NCBI GenBank assembly: GCA_019775845.1
Contig: JADQAV010000018.1
Coordinates: forward strand, 1,160,211-1,224,210
DNA from: Myrmaecium sp. VS I D KN 1
Lineage: Eukaryota; Ascomycota; Dothideomycetes; Valsariales; Valsariaceae
DNA length: 64,000 nt
Direction of reading: 5' to 3'
Translations under genes and position numbers: made by a program
Notes under the pieces: generated by a model
The model's database searches: none
The model's input: the letters and a program-made list of their open reading frames with translations, nothing else
Told to the model about the DNA's origin: nothing
In this document: piece after piece, positions 55,834 to 64,000 of the stretch
Layout: each line of letters begins with the position of its first letter
Numbering within the stretch: position 1 is the first letter of the stretch

Positions 55834-57548
55834 TCAAAACCCCGCCCCCTCCACCCCCCCCTCAAACGCCGACTTCTCCAACCCGGACGCACACTGCTGA
55901 TGCCAATTACGGGGGGTATACCGATCCACGATCGCCTTGAACGCCTCCTACCCTCGACATTAGCGGGGGGAAAAAAAACTTCTCAAAGGGAAAAGGAAGG
56001 AAAGAAGAAAGGCAAGCTTACCAAGGTGCAAAAGCTCGCGTCCCCCTCCAGATGCGCGCCCGCGGCCGCGCAGCCCGGGATCGACATCACCCGGTCGTTG
56101 TACCGGACGCGGACGTAGTAGCCGCGCAGGGCGGCGCGTTGGGCGGCGCTGAGCTCCGCGAGGGTTTTGCGGGGGAGGGGGTCGTTGGCTGCTGCGGGGG
56201 TGGTGGTGATGGGTGTGAGGGTTGGGTCGGTGCTGGGGGTGGGGGGGAGGGCGTTGGTGGTGCTGGGGGTGGTGCTGCTGCTACCGCTGAAGAGGCTGCT
56301 CCACCAGCTTTGGGGTTTGCTGGTGTTTTGATCGAGGGCGGGGGTTGGGGAGATCGCGGTCGTGGGCCCGCTCTCGGGCTGCTGCTTCCGGAAGAGCTCG
56401 AGGGCGATGTGGCTCGTATACGGGGGCCACTTCTCACCCTCAAACGCGCCGAGGGAGGCGAGCAGGCCGGCCAAGGTGGTGTCGTGGCAGCCGGCGAGGG
56501 CGAGCTTGACGTCGCGCTCCCCGCCCCGGCCGCGGCCGAGCCGGCCGTCCTCGCCGCCGATCTCGACGAGGCCGTCGGCGCCGCGGTGGAAGACGTGGCC
56601 GGTCATGCGGCCGACGAGGTCGCCCGCGAGCGGGCCGATGCCGAGCGTCCGGTACTCCCGGCTCTCCTGGAAGCCGGCGAACCACTCCTCCACGCCGATG
56701 CGGTCGATGATGTCGCGGGCCTTGGGGTCGTAGAACTCCTTGGGCAGGCGGGTGGCGGGCCCGTGGGCGAGGGTGCTGTTGACCGTGTCCATGATGCCGG
56801 AGAGGCGGGGGTGGGAGTCGACGGCGACGGCGCCGTCCGGCATCCACTTGCCGATCTTCTTGGTCAGGTAGTGCATCTCGGGCGTGTCGTTCCAGCGCTC
56901 GGCGGCGCGCTGGGCGAAGGCGCGGCTGAGCTGGGCGAAGCGCCGGCAGTTGCCGTCGTTCGGGTACAGGTTCTCGTCGGCCGGGGTGCGGGTGAGGATG
57001 GTGGGCGGGGGAAAGTCGGCCGTCCGGGCGGATGGCGGGTACATGCCCCAGAACGCCTGCTGGACGGACTCGAGCGCGCGCGGGATCGGCGTGGCGCGCA
57101 GGTAGATCATGTCGCTGTCGGCGATCAGCCGGGGCATGAAGCCGAGCTGGTCGACGTAGAGGTGACGCAGCCGCTGGCCGAGGGCGAGGGTGGTCTCGCG
57201 GCCCTTGTCGGTGAGCTCGCCGGGCTGGCAGACGGCGTCGTACTCGCCGCCGGGGCCGGTAGCGACGACGGGGAGGTCGTTGGGGCCGAACGTCTCCAGC
57301 CGGCGGCGGTACTTGATCTGGTCCCAGTTGTTCCAGTCGGTCGTCGACATGATCACGCTGGTCATCTGCTTGGCGGACCGGCAGTAGGGCCAGTACGGTT
57401 GCAGGCCGGTGTTCTGAAAGCGCGAGGAGACGGGCGTGCGTTCGCCATGGCGCAGCAGCACTTGGACGAGCTGGAGTTGGAGCTCTCGTGGATAGAGCTG
57501 GGCGAGTTCGTCGGCGGTGTAGGGCGAGCGCGGTTGGAGGGAAGTCAT
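55834..57548 (-). CDS. Histidine acid phosphatase
   Basis: Phosphomonoesterase of the histidine phosphatase clade 2. Exons 57548-56022 and 55947-55834 (GTAAGC...GGGTAG), 546 residues. The catalytic RHGERTP box is at residues 33-39 and the proton-donor HD is in AGCHDTTLAGLLASLG. Other family blocks: CQPGELTDKGRETTLALGQRLRHLY, YLRATPIPRALESVQQAFWG and PPYTSHIALELF. There is no N-terminal signal peptide, so a cytosolic or unconventional location is likely, unlike secreted phytases. A Ser/Thr/Pro-rich insert of about 50 residues (near 425-475) sits before the last strands. The last exon encodes EAFKAIVDRYTPRNWHQQC and a Gly-rich end. Divergent from the PPR gene. Confidence 0.92.
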
Positions 57549-58284
57549 GGTGGGCTAATAAAGATGCTGCTGCATGTCACCACCAGCATTGGCCTGCGTC
57601 TTGCGGTCTTTTGCGGGAGGTAAATATACCGGCGGAGGCGGGGAAGCCCAGGGCAGGCGAACGGAGGGAGGAGGAGGAGGAGAAGAAGAAGAAGAAAGGG
57701 AGAGGGAGAGGAAGACGAGGGAGGTTTGCACGGGGTTTGGCGGACAAACGAGGGAAGGGAAGGTGATGGCAGCGATGGATGTCCTGAGGGTAACTAGGTA
57801 AGGTAGTCGTTCAGGCACCGGGGCAGCAATCACCACCTATAAGGTACGACCGTACGACTGCCACCTCCGCAGCCTCACCGCCTTATCGGAGGTCCGAGCG
57901 AGGCCCTGCCGGAGCCACTGGGATGCTCCCGGTACGTCCCATCAGCCACCGTCAGCCACCGTAAGTCACTGTGAGCCACTCCACCACCGCACCACCAGTA
58001 ATGTTACCACACACACCACTAGGTCCACCCATCATCACACACCCCATCAATGCCCCACCAGCCACCCTCACCCGCTCACCCGCTCACCCTCACCCGCTCA
58101 CCCCATGGGCACTGGTCCCGTCCGTTGTGGATCACGTAAGCAAGGGCCGGGGTACCGAAGGTAGCTTAGCCTTCCCCCCCAATGAATCCAACCTCACTCA
58201 CCCGCACGCTGCCCTCAGAGTAAACAGCTGGCCTTGTCACCACGGTCACGTCCCCAGTGCCCCAACCCCGTTCGCCCTGCAGTA
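57549..58284. promoter_or_regulatory. Divergent promoter region, acid phosphatase and PPR gene
   Basis: The start codons are 736 bp apart. It contains imperfect repeats of CAGCCACCGT (about 57950-57970) and CTCACCCG (about 58067-58105). No gene seen. Confidence 0.45.
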
Positions 58285-61200
58285 ATGACAGGCTCCTACG
58301 TGTGTCGAAGCTGCAGGAACCGCCTCCTCCCTCGCGGAGGTCGCCCTTCCTGTCTGCAATCGCAGCCCGCCTACTACCCCGGCGTCTCCCCTCTCCGCAG
58401 CTTCACCAATGCTCCCGTCCCAGCTCCACTGCGCGACGAGGAGGGCATCAGATGGTCGCCATCGACCGCTTCTCCCGGGTCCAACCCCTTACCACCCAGC
58501 CTGCTCAATCGACGGTCAGGCCGCTATTCCAGGTACCTCGAAGCACCTACGCCCACTGAACCGGCTGTTCGAGCGACCAATGCCACACGGCACGCGACGC
58601 CGAGCGTCGTCTCCAGACCACCACAAACCGCAGTGTTCGGCGGGGAAAGAGATGTACACACACAGCAAGCTCGAACGCCGCCGCGGCACGCGGAACCGGT
58701 GACCGGTCCCCCGATTGGAGACCCTGTCACGCTGCAGGCCGACATTGAGAAGCTTGAGGCCCAGCTGGCTGCCATGCGATTGCAGGCCAAGAAGCTGTCG
58801 CTTGAGAAGCAGGTACAGGAGCTTCAGGCGCAGGTTGCAGCGCTGCAGGGAGGAGCTCCCCCGACGAACGGCTTTGGTGACGGTCAAGCTCAATCGGTTG
58901 CCCAGCAGGCTCAACCCCAGCGTGTGACTCAAGAGCGGCGAGCAACTCAAGAGCGAGAACACATGGCCTCCAACAGATATGCCACACCACCTGTGGAAGT
59001 AGCCCAGCAGGCCCATTCCCAGCGTGCAAGTCAAGAGCGACTACACATATCCTCCGACAGAGATGCCCTATCAGCTCTGGAAGAAGCCCGGCAAGCTCGT
59101 CCCCATCGTGTGCCTCAAGAGCGACAACATATAGCACCTAACAGAACGGACACATTACCTGTGGAAGGCGCCCAGCAGCCTGAAGCGTGGCCCACGGAGC
59201 CGTCACTGGCGCCAAAGACGGAAACTTACAGTTCATATAGAAGATCAAGTCCACCATTCGCAGGTCGAAAGCGTCTCTCGCCTGCTACAATATCACGTAC
59301 CGCTCGAACGGTGAGCACGAAAGGTCCGATCAAATATCGCCATCTGGATCCGTATGGCACCAGGCAAAACTCTCAAAGGTCCCAAAGTACTGTGGCCGCT
59401 CTCTCACAGCACGACCAGGGCTACCGGGAACGAGACGCATTTGACACCGCAACCGGCGGGGGCGAGACTCCACAGGGCGAACTTTTGGTCCTCGGCAGGA
59501 TGTTACACGATCGTTCAGAACCGCTGGGAACGGTCTGGTCGTACTTCTTGAAGCACTTTGGCTCGCGAGAGTGTCCGGCATTCGTGCAGCCCTCGCTGCA
59601 GGACCTCACTGGGATGGCTCGGGGATCCGCGTTTCAGAAGCTGTTAAGAGCCCTCACTGAACATTGGCTCATGCACGGGTCGGCCGATGGCGTACCCACT
59701 CCGACCACGGTCATCGAGAAATTCGAAGAGGTGGTTTTGATGCGTCCCGAGTATTACGGAGTCGCTCTTTGGGCTATCCTCGGCCGCATTCATCAAGCAA
59801 TCGCATCGGGTCAAGTTGGGGCCGTGCCCCTCGCCACGCAGTTCGGCGAGCTGACCGCCGTTTGGAAGATGTGCTTCGCTCGGTATGGTGACAAGGCCGA
59901 AGACTCGGTGCCGAAATGGCATGGCCTTCCTGATGTCACGGACATGGATGCGGTCGCTCTGGGGGCCGACACGACCAGCAGCCTCGGCCTGCGATTGAAG
60001 CGTTTCCTCCCGCGACTCGTCGTGGGCGAGGAATCCCGCGTGTATCCCGCCGCTTTGGTCACATTCGACTTGGTCGTCCACCACGCGGGCGATATCGGGA
60101 TCTCCGCCGCCGAGAAGGATGAGAGTGAGCCGTTGATCCAGCTCTTCGCTCGGTTACTGATCCGAGCGTGGCTCCGACCGCATCAGAAGCAGTTCGACTT
60201 GATGCTACGCTACATGAACGTGCCGATGGAGTACCTCGCGACCAAGCGGCAGCAATTTCGCGAGATCCCCACGCGTGCGGTGAACCTGGTCGGGATGAGT
60301 ACGTGCGGGGGCACGTCGGAAGCCCTTGAGACGTTCTACATCAAGCGGGTTGGACGGGCGGTGGAGACTGCCGACCTTCGCGCGGTCAAAGATATCTGGA
60401 GCCAGGCTCAGTTGACGTTTGTCGCGCCTGGGTCCGACAGCAAACCCAACATCCCGGTTCGATTGTACAACCACCTTCTGCAAGGCCTCATGAGGATGAG
60501 ACAGCCCGACTTTGCCATCGAGGTCTGGAACGCGATGTTCGACAACGGCACCAAGCCGGAGCTTGCAACGTGGACCGCCATGTTGGCTGGATGCACCCAA
60601 GCCAAGGACTACCGGACGATGGAGAAGATTTGGGACATGATGATCTCGTCGGGGGCCAAGCCTGACGTGCACGCGTGGACCACCCGGATCAACTGCCTGT
60701 TGTCCCACGGGGCGCGGGACAAAGGTCTTCAAGTGCTCGAGGACATGGGTCGGCAATGGAAACAGGCGGTGGCCAGCGCCCTGCGTGGGCAGAAGAGGCC
60801 GTCGGATGTACCCGAGGACGCCATCGTCGTCGACGCTCCCAAGCCCACCACGGAGACGTTGAACGCCGCGCTGACCCCGCTGGCTCGGATGCAGCGCCGC
60901 GACCTCATCCAACGGCTGTTCCGCTGGGCGGAACAGTACTCCATCCAGGCCGACGTCATCACCTACAACATCCTCCTCCGCATGGCGCTGCTGGATCGGC
61001 GGATGGACGAGGCGGAGAACCTGCTCGAGTCGATGGAGAAGTCCGGGGTGGAGCCCGACATCGCGACCTTCACCATCATCATCGACTTCAAATTCAAGCA
61101 CGCAGCGATGGAGCAGGCGTCCGAGGAAGAACAAACCACGCACATGATCAGCTTCATCGAAGAGCTCACGGCGCGGGGGCTGAAAGTCAACGGCATCGTC

Positions 61201-61830
61201 TTCGCCACGATCATCGACGGGCTGCTGAAGCAGCAAGGCAACCTCCCCGCCGCCCAGGCGGTCCTCGGCTACATGGCCGCCCGCGGCATCGCCCCCAGCC
61301 CGCACATCTACACCATGCTCGCCACCCATCACTTCCAGCAGGACCCGCCGGACCTGACGGCGCTCGACGCGCTCTGGGCCGCCGTCCGCCGCGCCGGCGT
61401 CCCCACCGACGTCGTCTTTTACGATCGCCTGGTGGAAGGGTACGCCCGCGTCGACGCCCGCGGACCCATGATGACGGCGCTCCAGCAGATGGCGCGCGAG
61501 GGCAAGCAGCCCGGGTGGGAGGCGTTGGTGGAGGTCCTCAAGGCGCTTGCGCGGGCCGGGGATCGCGAGGCGATTGTGCGGTTGGTTAGGGATGTTGTGG
61601 TGGGTGCGGAGGGCTTGGTGCCTAGGGAGAGGGGCCGCATGTGGTATCGTCGCGTGGAGTTTTGGCGGTTGGTGGGGGAGTTGGGGGTGCAACCTGAGGG
61701 GTTGGGGAAGGGGGGGGAGGAGGGGAAGGAGGGGGGTGGTGGTGCTGCTGATTCTTCCTCTGCTGCGGCTTCTTCTAGAGGGAGCGAGGAGACGGTGCGG
61801 AGGAGTTGGATTCGGGATGTGCCGACTTGA
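58285..61830 (+). CDS. Mitochondrial pentatricopeptide-repeat (PPR) protein
   Basis: Organelle RNA-binding protein, probably governing expression of a mitochondrial transcript. Single exon, 1,181 residues from ATG 58285. The N-terminus MTGSYVCRSCRNRLLPRGGR is basic and poor in acidic residues, as in mitochondrial presequences. A coiled coil follows (about 152-188, DIEKLEAQLAAMRLQ). Between them and the repeats are near-repeats of EVAQQAHSQRASQER-like segments (about 212-300). PPR motifs at about 720-1080 include YNHLLQGLMRMRQPDFAIEV, TWTAMLAGCTQAKDYRTMEK, ITYNILLRMALLDRRMDEAE, VFATIIDGLLKQQGNLPAAQ and VFYDRLVEGYARVDARGPM. The size and layout recall the Cya5-type fungal PPR proteins, but I cannot confirm the orthologue. 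The C-terminus is Gly/Glu/Ser-rich. Confidence 0.87.
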   Translation: MTGSYVCRSCRNRLLPRGGRPSCLQSQPAYYPGVSPLRSFTNAPVPAPLRDEEGIRWSPSTASPGSNPLPPSLLNRRSGRYSRYLEAPTPTEPAVRATNATRHATPSVVSRPPQTAVFGGERDVHTQQARTPPRHAEPVTGPPIGDPVTLQADIEKLEAQLAAMRLQAKKLSLEKQVQELQAQVAALQGGAPPTNGFGDGQAQSVAQQAQPQRVTQERRATQEREHMASNRYATPPVEVAQQAHSQRASQERLHISSDRDALSALEEARQARPHRVPQERQHIAPNRTDTLPVEGAQQPEAWPTEPSLAPKTETYSSYRRSSPPFAGRKRLSPATISRTARTVSTKGPIKYRHLDPYGTRQNSQRSQSTVAALSQHDQGYRERDAFDTATGGGETPQGELLVLGRMLHDRSEPLGTVWSYFLKHFGSRECPAFVQPSLQDLTGMARGSAFQKLLRALTEHWLMHGSADGVPTPTTVIEKFEEVVLMRPEYYGVALWAILGRIHQAIASGQVGAVPLATQFGELTAVWKMCFARYGDKAEDSVPKWHGLPDVTDMDAVALGADTTSSLGLRLKRFLPRLVVGEESRVYPAALVTFDLVVHHAGDIGISAAEKDESEPLIQLFARLLIRAWLRPHQKQFDLMLRYMNVPMEYLATKRQQFREIPTRAVNLVGMSTCGGTSEALETFYIKRVGRAVETADLRAVKDIWSQAQLTFVAPGSDSKPNIPVRLYNHLLQGLMRMRQPDFAIEVWNAMFDNGTKPELATWTAMLAGCTQAKDYRTMEKIWDMMISSGAKPDVHAWTTRINCLLSHGARDKGLQVLEDMGRQWKQAVASALRGQKRPSDVPEDAIVVDAPKPTTETLNAALTPLARMQRRDLIQRLFRWAEQYSIQADVITYNILLRMALLDRRMDEAENLLESMEKSGVEPDIATFTIIIDFKFKHAAMEQASEEEQTTHMISFIEELTARGLKVNGIVFATIIDGLLKQQGNLPAAQAVLGYMAARGIAPSPHIYTMLATHHFQQDPPDLTALDALWAAVRRAGVPTDVVFYDRLVEGYARVDARGPMMTALQQMAREGKQPGWEALVEVLKALARAGDREAIVRLVRDVVVGAEGLVPRERGRMWYRRVEFWRLVGELGVQPEGLGKGGEEGKEGGGGAADSSSAAASSRGSEETVRRSWIRDVPT

Positions 61831-62189
61831 GGGTAGGGTGGTGGATATATGTTACTTACGGTGTCACGATCTGGTGGGTATGGTCTGGAAGAATCGGAGT
61901 TTGCTTTTCCTCTTTTCTTGAAGTGTTTGCTGTTTCTGTGGGATAGATGATCTTTTCTTTTTGTGTGAAATTATATTCTTTCTCTCTTTCTTTTCCTCTC
62001 TCTTCCAGTCTACAGAGTCTTACTTGCACCTGCATATCCTTCCTTACGTCTCCCACTTTCACCACCCCTACCCTAGACCTTCCTTTTTTCGATGTCCTGA
62101 TATTACACATTACCACCCCCAGAGCAGGGCGGGGAGAGAAGCAAAAAGCAAAAAAAAAAAAAAAAAAAGAACACAGAAAAACAAACCAC
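61831..62189. other. Short intergenic between convergent PPR and multicopper oxidase genes
   Basis: Two 3' flanks; a run of 19 A lies at 62150-62168, close to the oxidase stop codon. Nothing else seen. Confidence 0.5.
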
Positions 62190-64000
62190 TCAAACGCCCC
62201 TCCCCAACCACCCCGCGATCTCCCCCTCCCTTTCCAACACCACCCCCCCCAGCCCCCCTTCCAAATGAAACGGCACATGACAATGCAACAACCAGACGCC
62301 CGGGTTATCCGCCCGAAAGGCAATCAGCATCCAACCCTCCGCGGGTAGGGTGGCGGTATCGGTCCGCGGGGGGTTGAGCAGGTTGAGCGCGCTTAGCGGG
62401 GGTAGGGGGATGGGGGATGTGGTGTTGGTGTTTGGGAGCGTCCCCGAGCCCAGGACGTAGAAGGAGTGCCCGTGCAGGTGGATTGGGTGTGGCACCGGTG
62501 GGTTGAGAGGGTGTTGGTGGAGGTGGATGTACTGCCACTGGTTCCGTTAGTAGGGAGGGTTGTGGGGGTAAGGGGTGCAATGGGGGACTTACTCCGCTGC
62601 CGTTCACACGTATAACATTCTCCTCCGGCCGCACGGCCACAGGGGTAGGACGTACCCCTTCCGCTTCCGCTGCCGCCGCCGCCGCCAACACCCGCTCCAG
62701 CAGCGGCTCCGCGTCCGTCAGCGCCAGGGCGTGCGCGTCCACCGTCCACGTCGCCAGGCCCGCCGGTTCGATGAAGCCGACCTCCAGGTCCGCGGTGCCG
62801 TCATTGCCGTCATTGTAGCCCGGCGGCACCGGCACGCGCTCCCCCTCCGCCGGCGCGCCGAGGGTGTCGTAGCACCCCTGCGTCAGGACGACCGCGTCGT
62901 TATCGTCCGGGGGTAACGCCCCATCGTCGTCCTCGCCGAAGACGACGACCGCCCGCCCCTGCGGGTGGCGCATGGGTGCGTCGCACTCTCCTCCTCCATT
63001 TCGGACTCTCATCCATACCTTCCCCTCCTCCCCATCCTCCTCCCCTTCCTCAGGGGGAAACAATACAACATCCACCCTCCCCCCCACCGGAATCACCACC
63101 TCCCTCACCCTCTCCCCCTGCGCCGCCAGGGTTTCAAGTTCTTCAAACCCCACCCGCACCACCTCCATCCACCGCCCGTCGAAGCCGACATGCGCGTACG
63201 CGTTCACGCCCGCGTTGACGAGGCGCAAGAGCACGCGCTGTCTTCCGCAAGGGAGACGGAGGCGTTTGTAACCCCCGGCGGAATCGGAGTGCCCGCAGTG
63301 CCCGTCGATCATCCAACCCTCCGCCTCCGGCGGGCGGCCGAGGGTGCGCGCGCTCGCCGCCAGCGCGCCGATCTCGCCGGCGGCGTAGTACTCCGCCAGC
63401 AGGATGGGCTCGCGCACTTCGGCGTCCCAGGAGGCGACGCCGACGCCGGAGGCGGAAGCGGAGCTGATGGCGATGCCGGAAGCGGAGCTGGAGTCGGAAC
63501 TGCGGATGGAGCTGAAGGCGGAAGCAGGATGCACGACGATACCCCCCACGACCCCCTGCGCGTACTGCATCCCGACGTGACTGTGCCACCACCCCGTGCC
63601 GGGTGCGTCGCCGACGCGGAATTGGTAGGTGCGTGAGCCGCCTGCTTCCAGGGGCCGTTCGGTGACGCCGGTGGCGCCGTCTTGGTTGCTGCTGTGGTGC
63701 TGGTGCAGGCCGTGGAAGTGGATTCCTGCGCCGCCGGAGGCGGACGAGGGGGAGGTGGCGTTTGATGGGGGAAGATGGTTGTGTAGGGTGATTGACAGCA
63801 GGGCGTTGGTGGGTGCGTGGATGGTGGGACCGGGGAAGTGGGTGTTGGTTAGGATGGAGGGGTTGGTGGGGGAGAAGGTGAGTGGAAGATAGGGGGTGGG
63901 GCGGGGGGTGAGGGTGAGGTCGTACTGTTTTTTAGGTGAGTTAGTGGGGGGGTTGCTGTTTTCTTGTTGGGTTTCTTTTGGGGGGGGGGGGGGGGGGGGG
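62190..64000 (-). CDS. Laccase-like multicopper oxidase, 5' end beyond window
   Basis: Couples one-electron oxidation of phenolics or metals to reduction of O2 to water. Exons seen: 63924-62593 and 62537-62190 (or 62531 for the alternative acceptor), with a further 5' exon to the right of the window. All four copper-ligand motifs are visible: GIHFHGLHQHH (motif I, HFHG rather than the commoner HWHG), GWWHSHVGMQ (motif II), HPIHLHGHSFYVLG (motif III) and LLHCHVPFHLEGGL (motif IV; Leu at Cys+10 as axial residue). Domain 2 contains KRLRLPCGRQRVLLRLVNAG and VREVVIPVGGRVDVVLFPP with acidic and Ala/Glu-rich inserts. Signal peptide and N-terminus are not in the window, so secretion cannot be judged. 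Confidence 0.88.
63980..64000 (+). repeat. Poly(G) run at the right edge
   Basis: Twenty-one G up to the last base of the window, within an intron or leader of the oxidase gene. A homopolymer like this is a common place for an assembly or contig to stop, or a sequencing artefact. Confidence 0.8.

Noticed and set aside
56052-57623. 523-codon plus-strand frame
   Set aside because: Antisense to the histidine acid phosphatase; Gly/Ala/Val/Glu-rich product with no motif. Its length comes from GC-rich codon usage on the other strand.
60205-61692. 495-codon minus-strand frame
   Set aside because: Antisense to the PPR gene, with a His/Leu/Arg/Gly-rich shadow composition.
1-64000. Transposons, CRISPR arrays, rRNA or organelle insertions
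   Set aside because: No reverse transcriptase, transposase, terminal repeats, spaced direct repeats, 5S or other rRNA-like sequence was recognised on reading both strands; only simple repeats and two tRNAs were found.

Overview
The window is nuclear DNA of a filamentous ascomycete (Pezizomycotina). The evidence is short spliceosomal introns (mostly about 50 to 120 nt, GTRNGT donors, CTRAC-like branch points, YAG acceptors), GC-rich genes on both strands, intron-bearing tRNA genes, and a gene set typical of moulds: a Zn2Cys6 regulator, a GH51 arabinofuranosidase, a GT31 glycosyltransferase, a multicopper oxidase, and ATG27 with its fungal C-terminal tail. I cannot fix the class or genus from sequence alone. 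All exon structures are read by eye from splice signals, frame continuity and recognisable protein motifs.

Layout. 1-7 kb: the 3'-truncated bZIP regulator (-), a 4.1 kb gene-free stretch, and an APC10/DOC1 gene (-). 7.5-10.6 kb: tRNA-Thr(UGU), a WRAP73/WDR8-type WD40 gene (+) and tRNA-Glu(UUC); both tRNAs carry introns. 12-16.3 kb: a sulfotransferase-like P-loop gene (+) and a GT31 type II membrane glycosyltransferase (+). 17.6-23.7 kb: one very long three-exon gene (-) for a 1,991-residue RhoGEF-like protein. 24.8-27.3 kb: a divergent pair, an EBP-family (EXPERA) membrane protein (-) and ATG27 (+). 28-32.7 kb: a low-confidence Ser/Pro-rich orphan and about 4 kb without a gene. 32.7-37.2 kb: a protein kinase (+) and a head-to-head pair, an N2227-type (carnosine) methyltransferase (-) and proteasome chaperone PAC4 (+). 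38.2-40.9 kb: two unrecognised small genes with Cys clusters. 40.9-46.5 kb: a Zn2Cys6 transcription factor (-) and a secreted GH51 alpha-L-arabinofuranosidase (-). 47.5-52.4 kb: an ER UBX protein (-) divergent from the deadenylase subunit PAN3 (+). 53-54.6 kb: adenosine kinase (+). 55.8-61.8 kb: a histidine acid phosphatase (-) divergent from a mitochondrial PPR protein (+). 62.2-64 kb: a laccase-like multicopper oxidase (-) running off the right edge, where the window ends in a run of at least 21 G.

Most genes are housekeeping functions (cell cycle, autophagy, proteasome assembly, mRNA decay, purine salvage, ER quality control, mitochondrial expression), with a few lifestyle genes (GH51, multicopper oxidase, Zn2Cys6, GT31, EBP-like). 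I see no transposon, no polyketide or peptide synthase and no defence island, and no obvious new multi-gene system. The most unusual global signal is compositional: many coding regions are C-rich on the sense strand at the 5' side and change sharply to G-rich and C-poor at the 3' side, on either genomic strand. Other points worth a look are an apparent alternative mitochondrial presequence on adenosine kinase, an acidic insert splitting the DOC domain of APC10, an EBP gene whose catalytic motif sits on a 27-nt exon, and a purine-repeat-filled intron in the methyltransferase gene.
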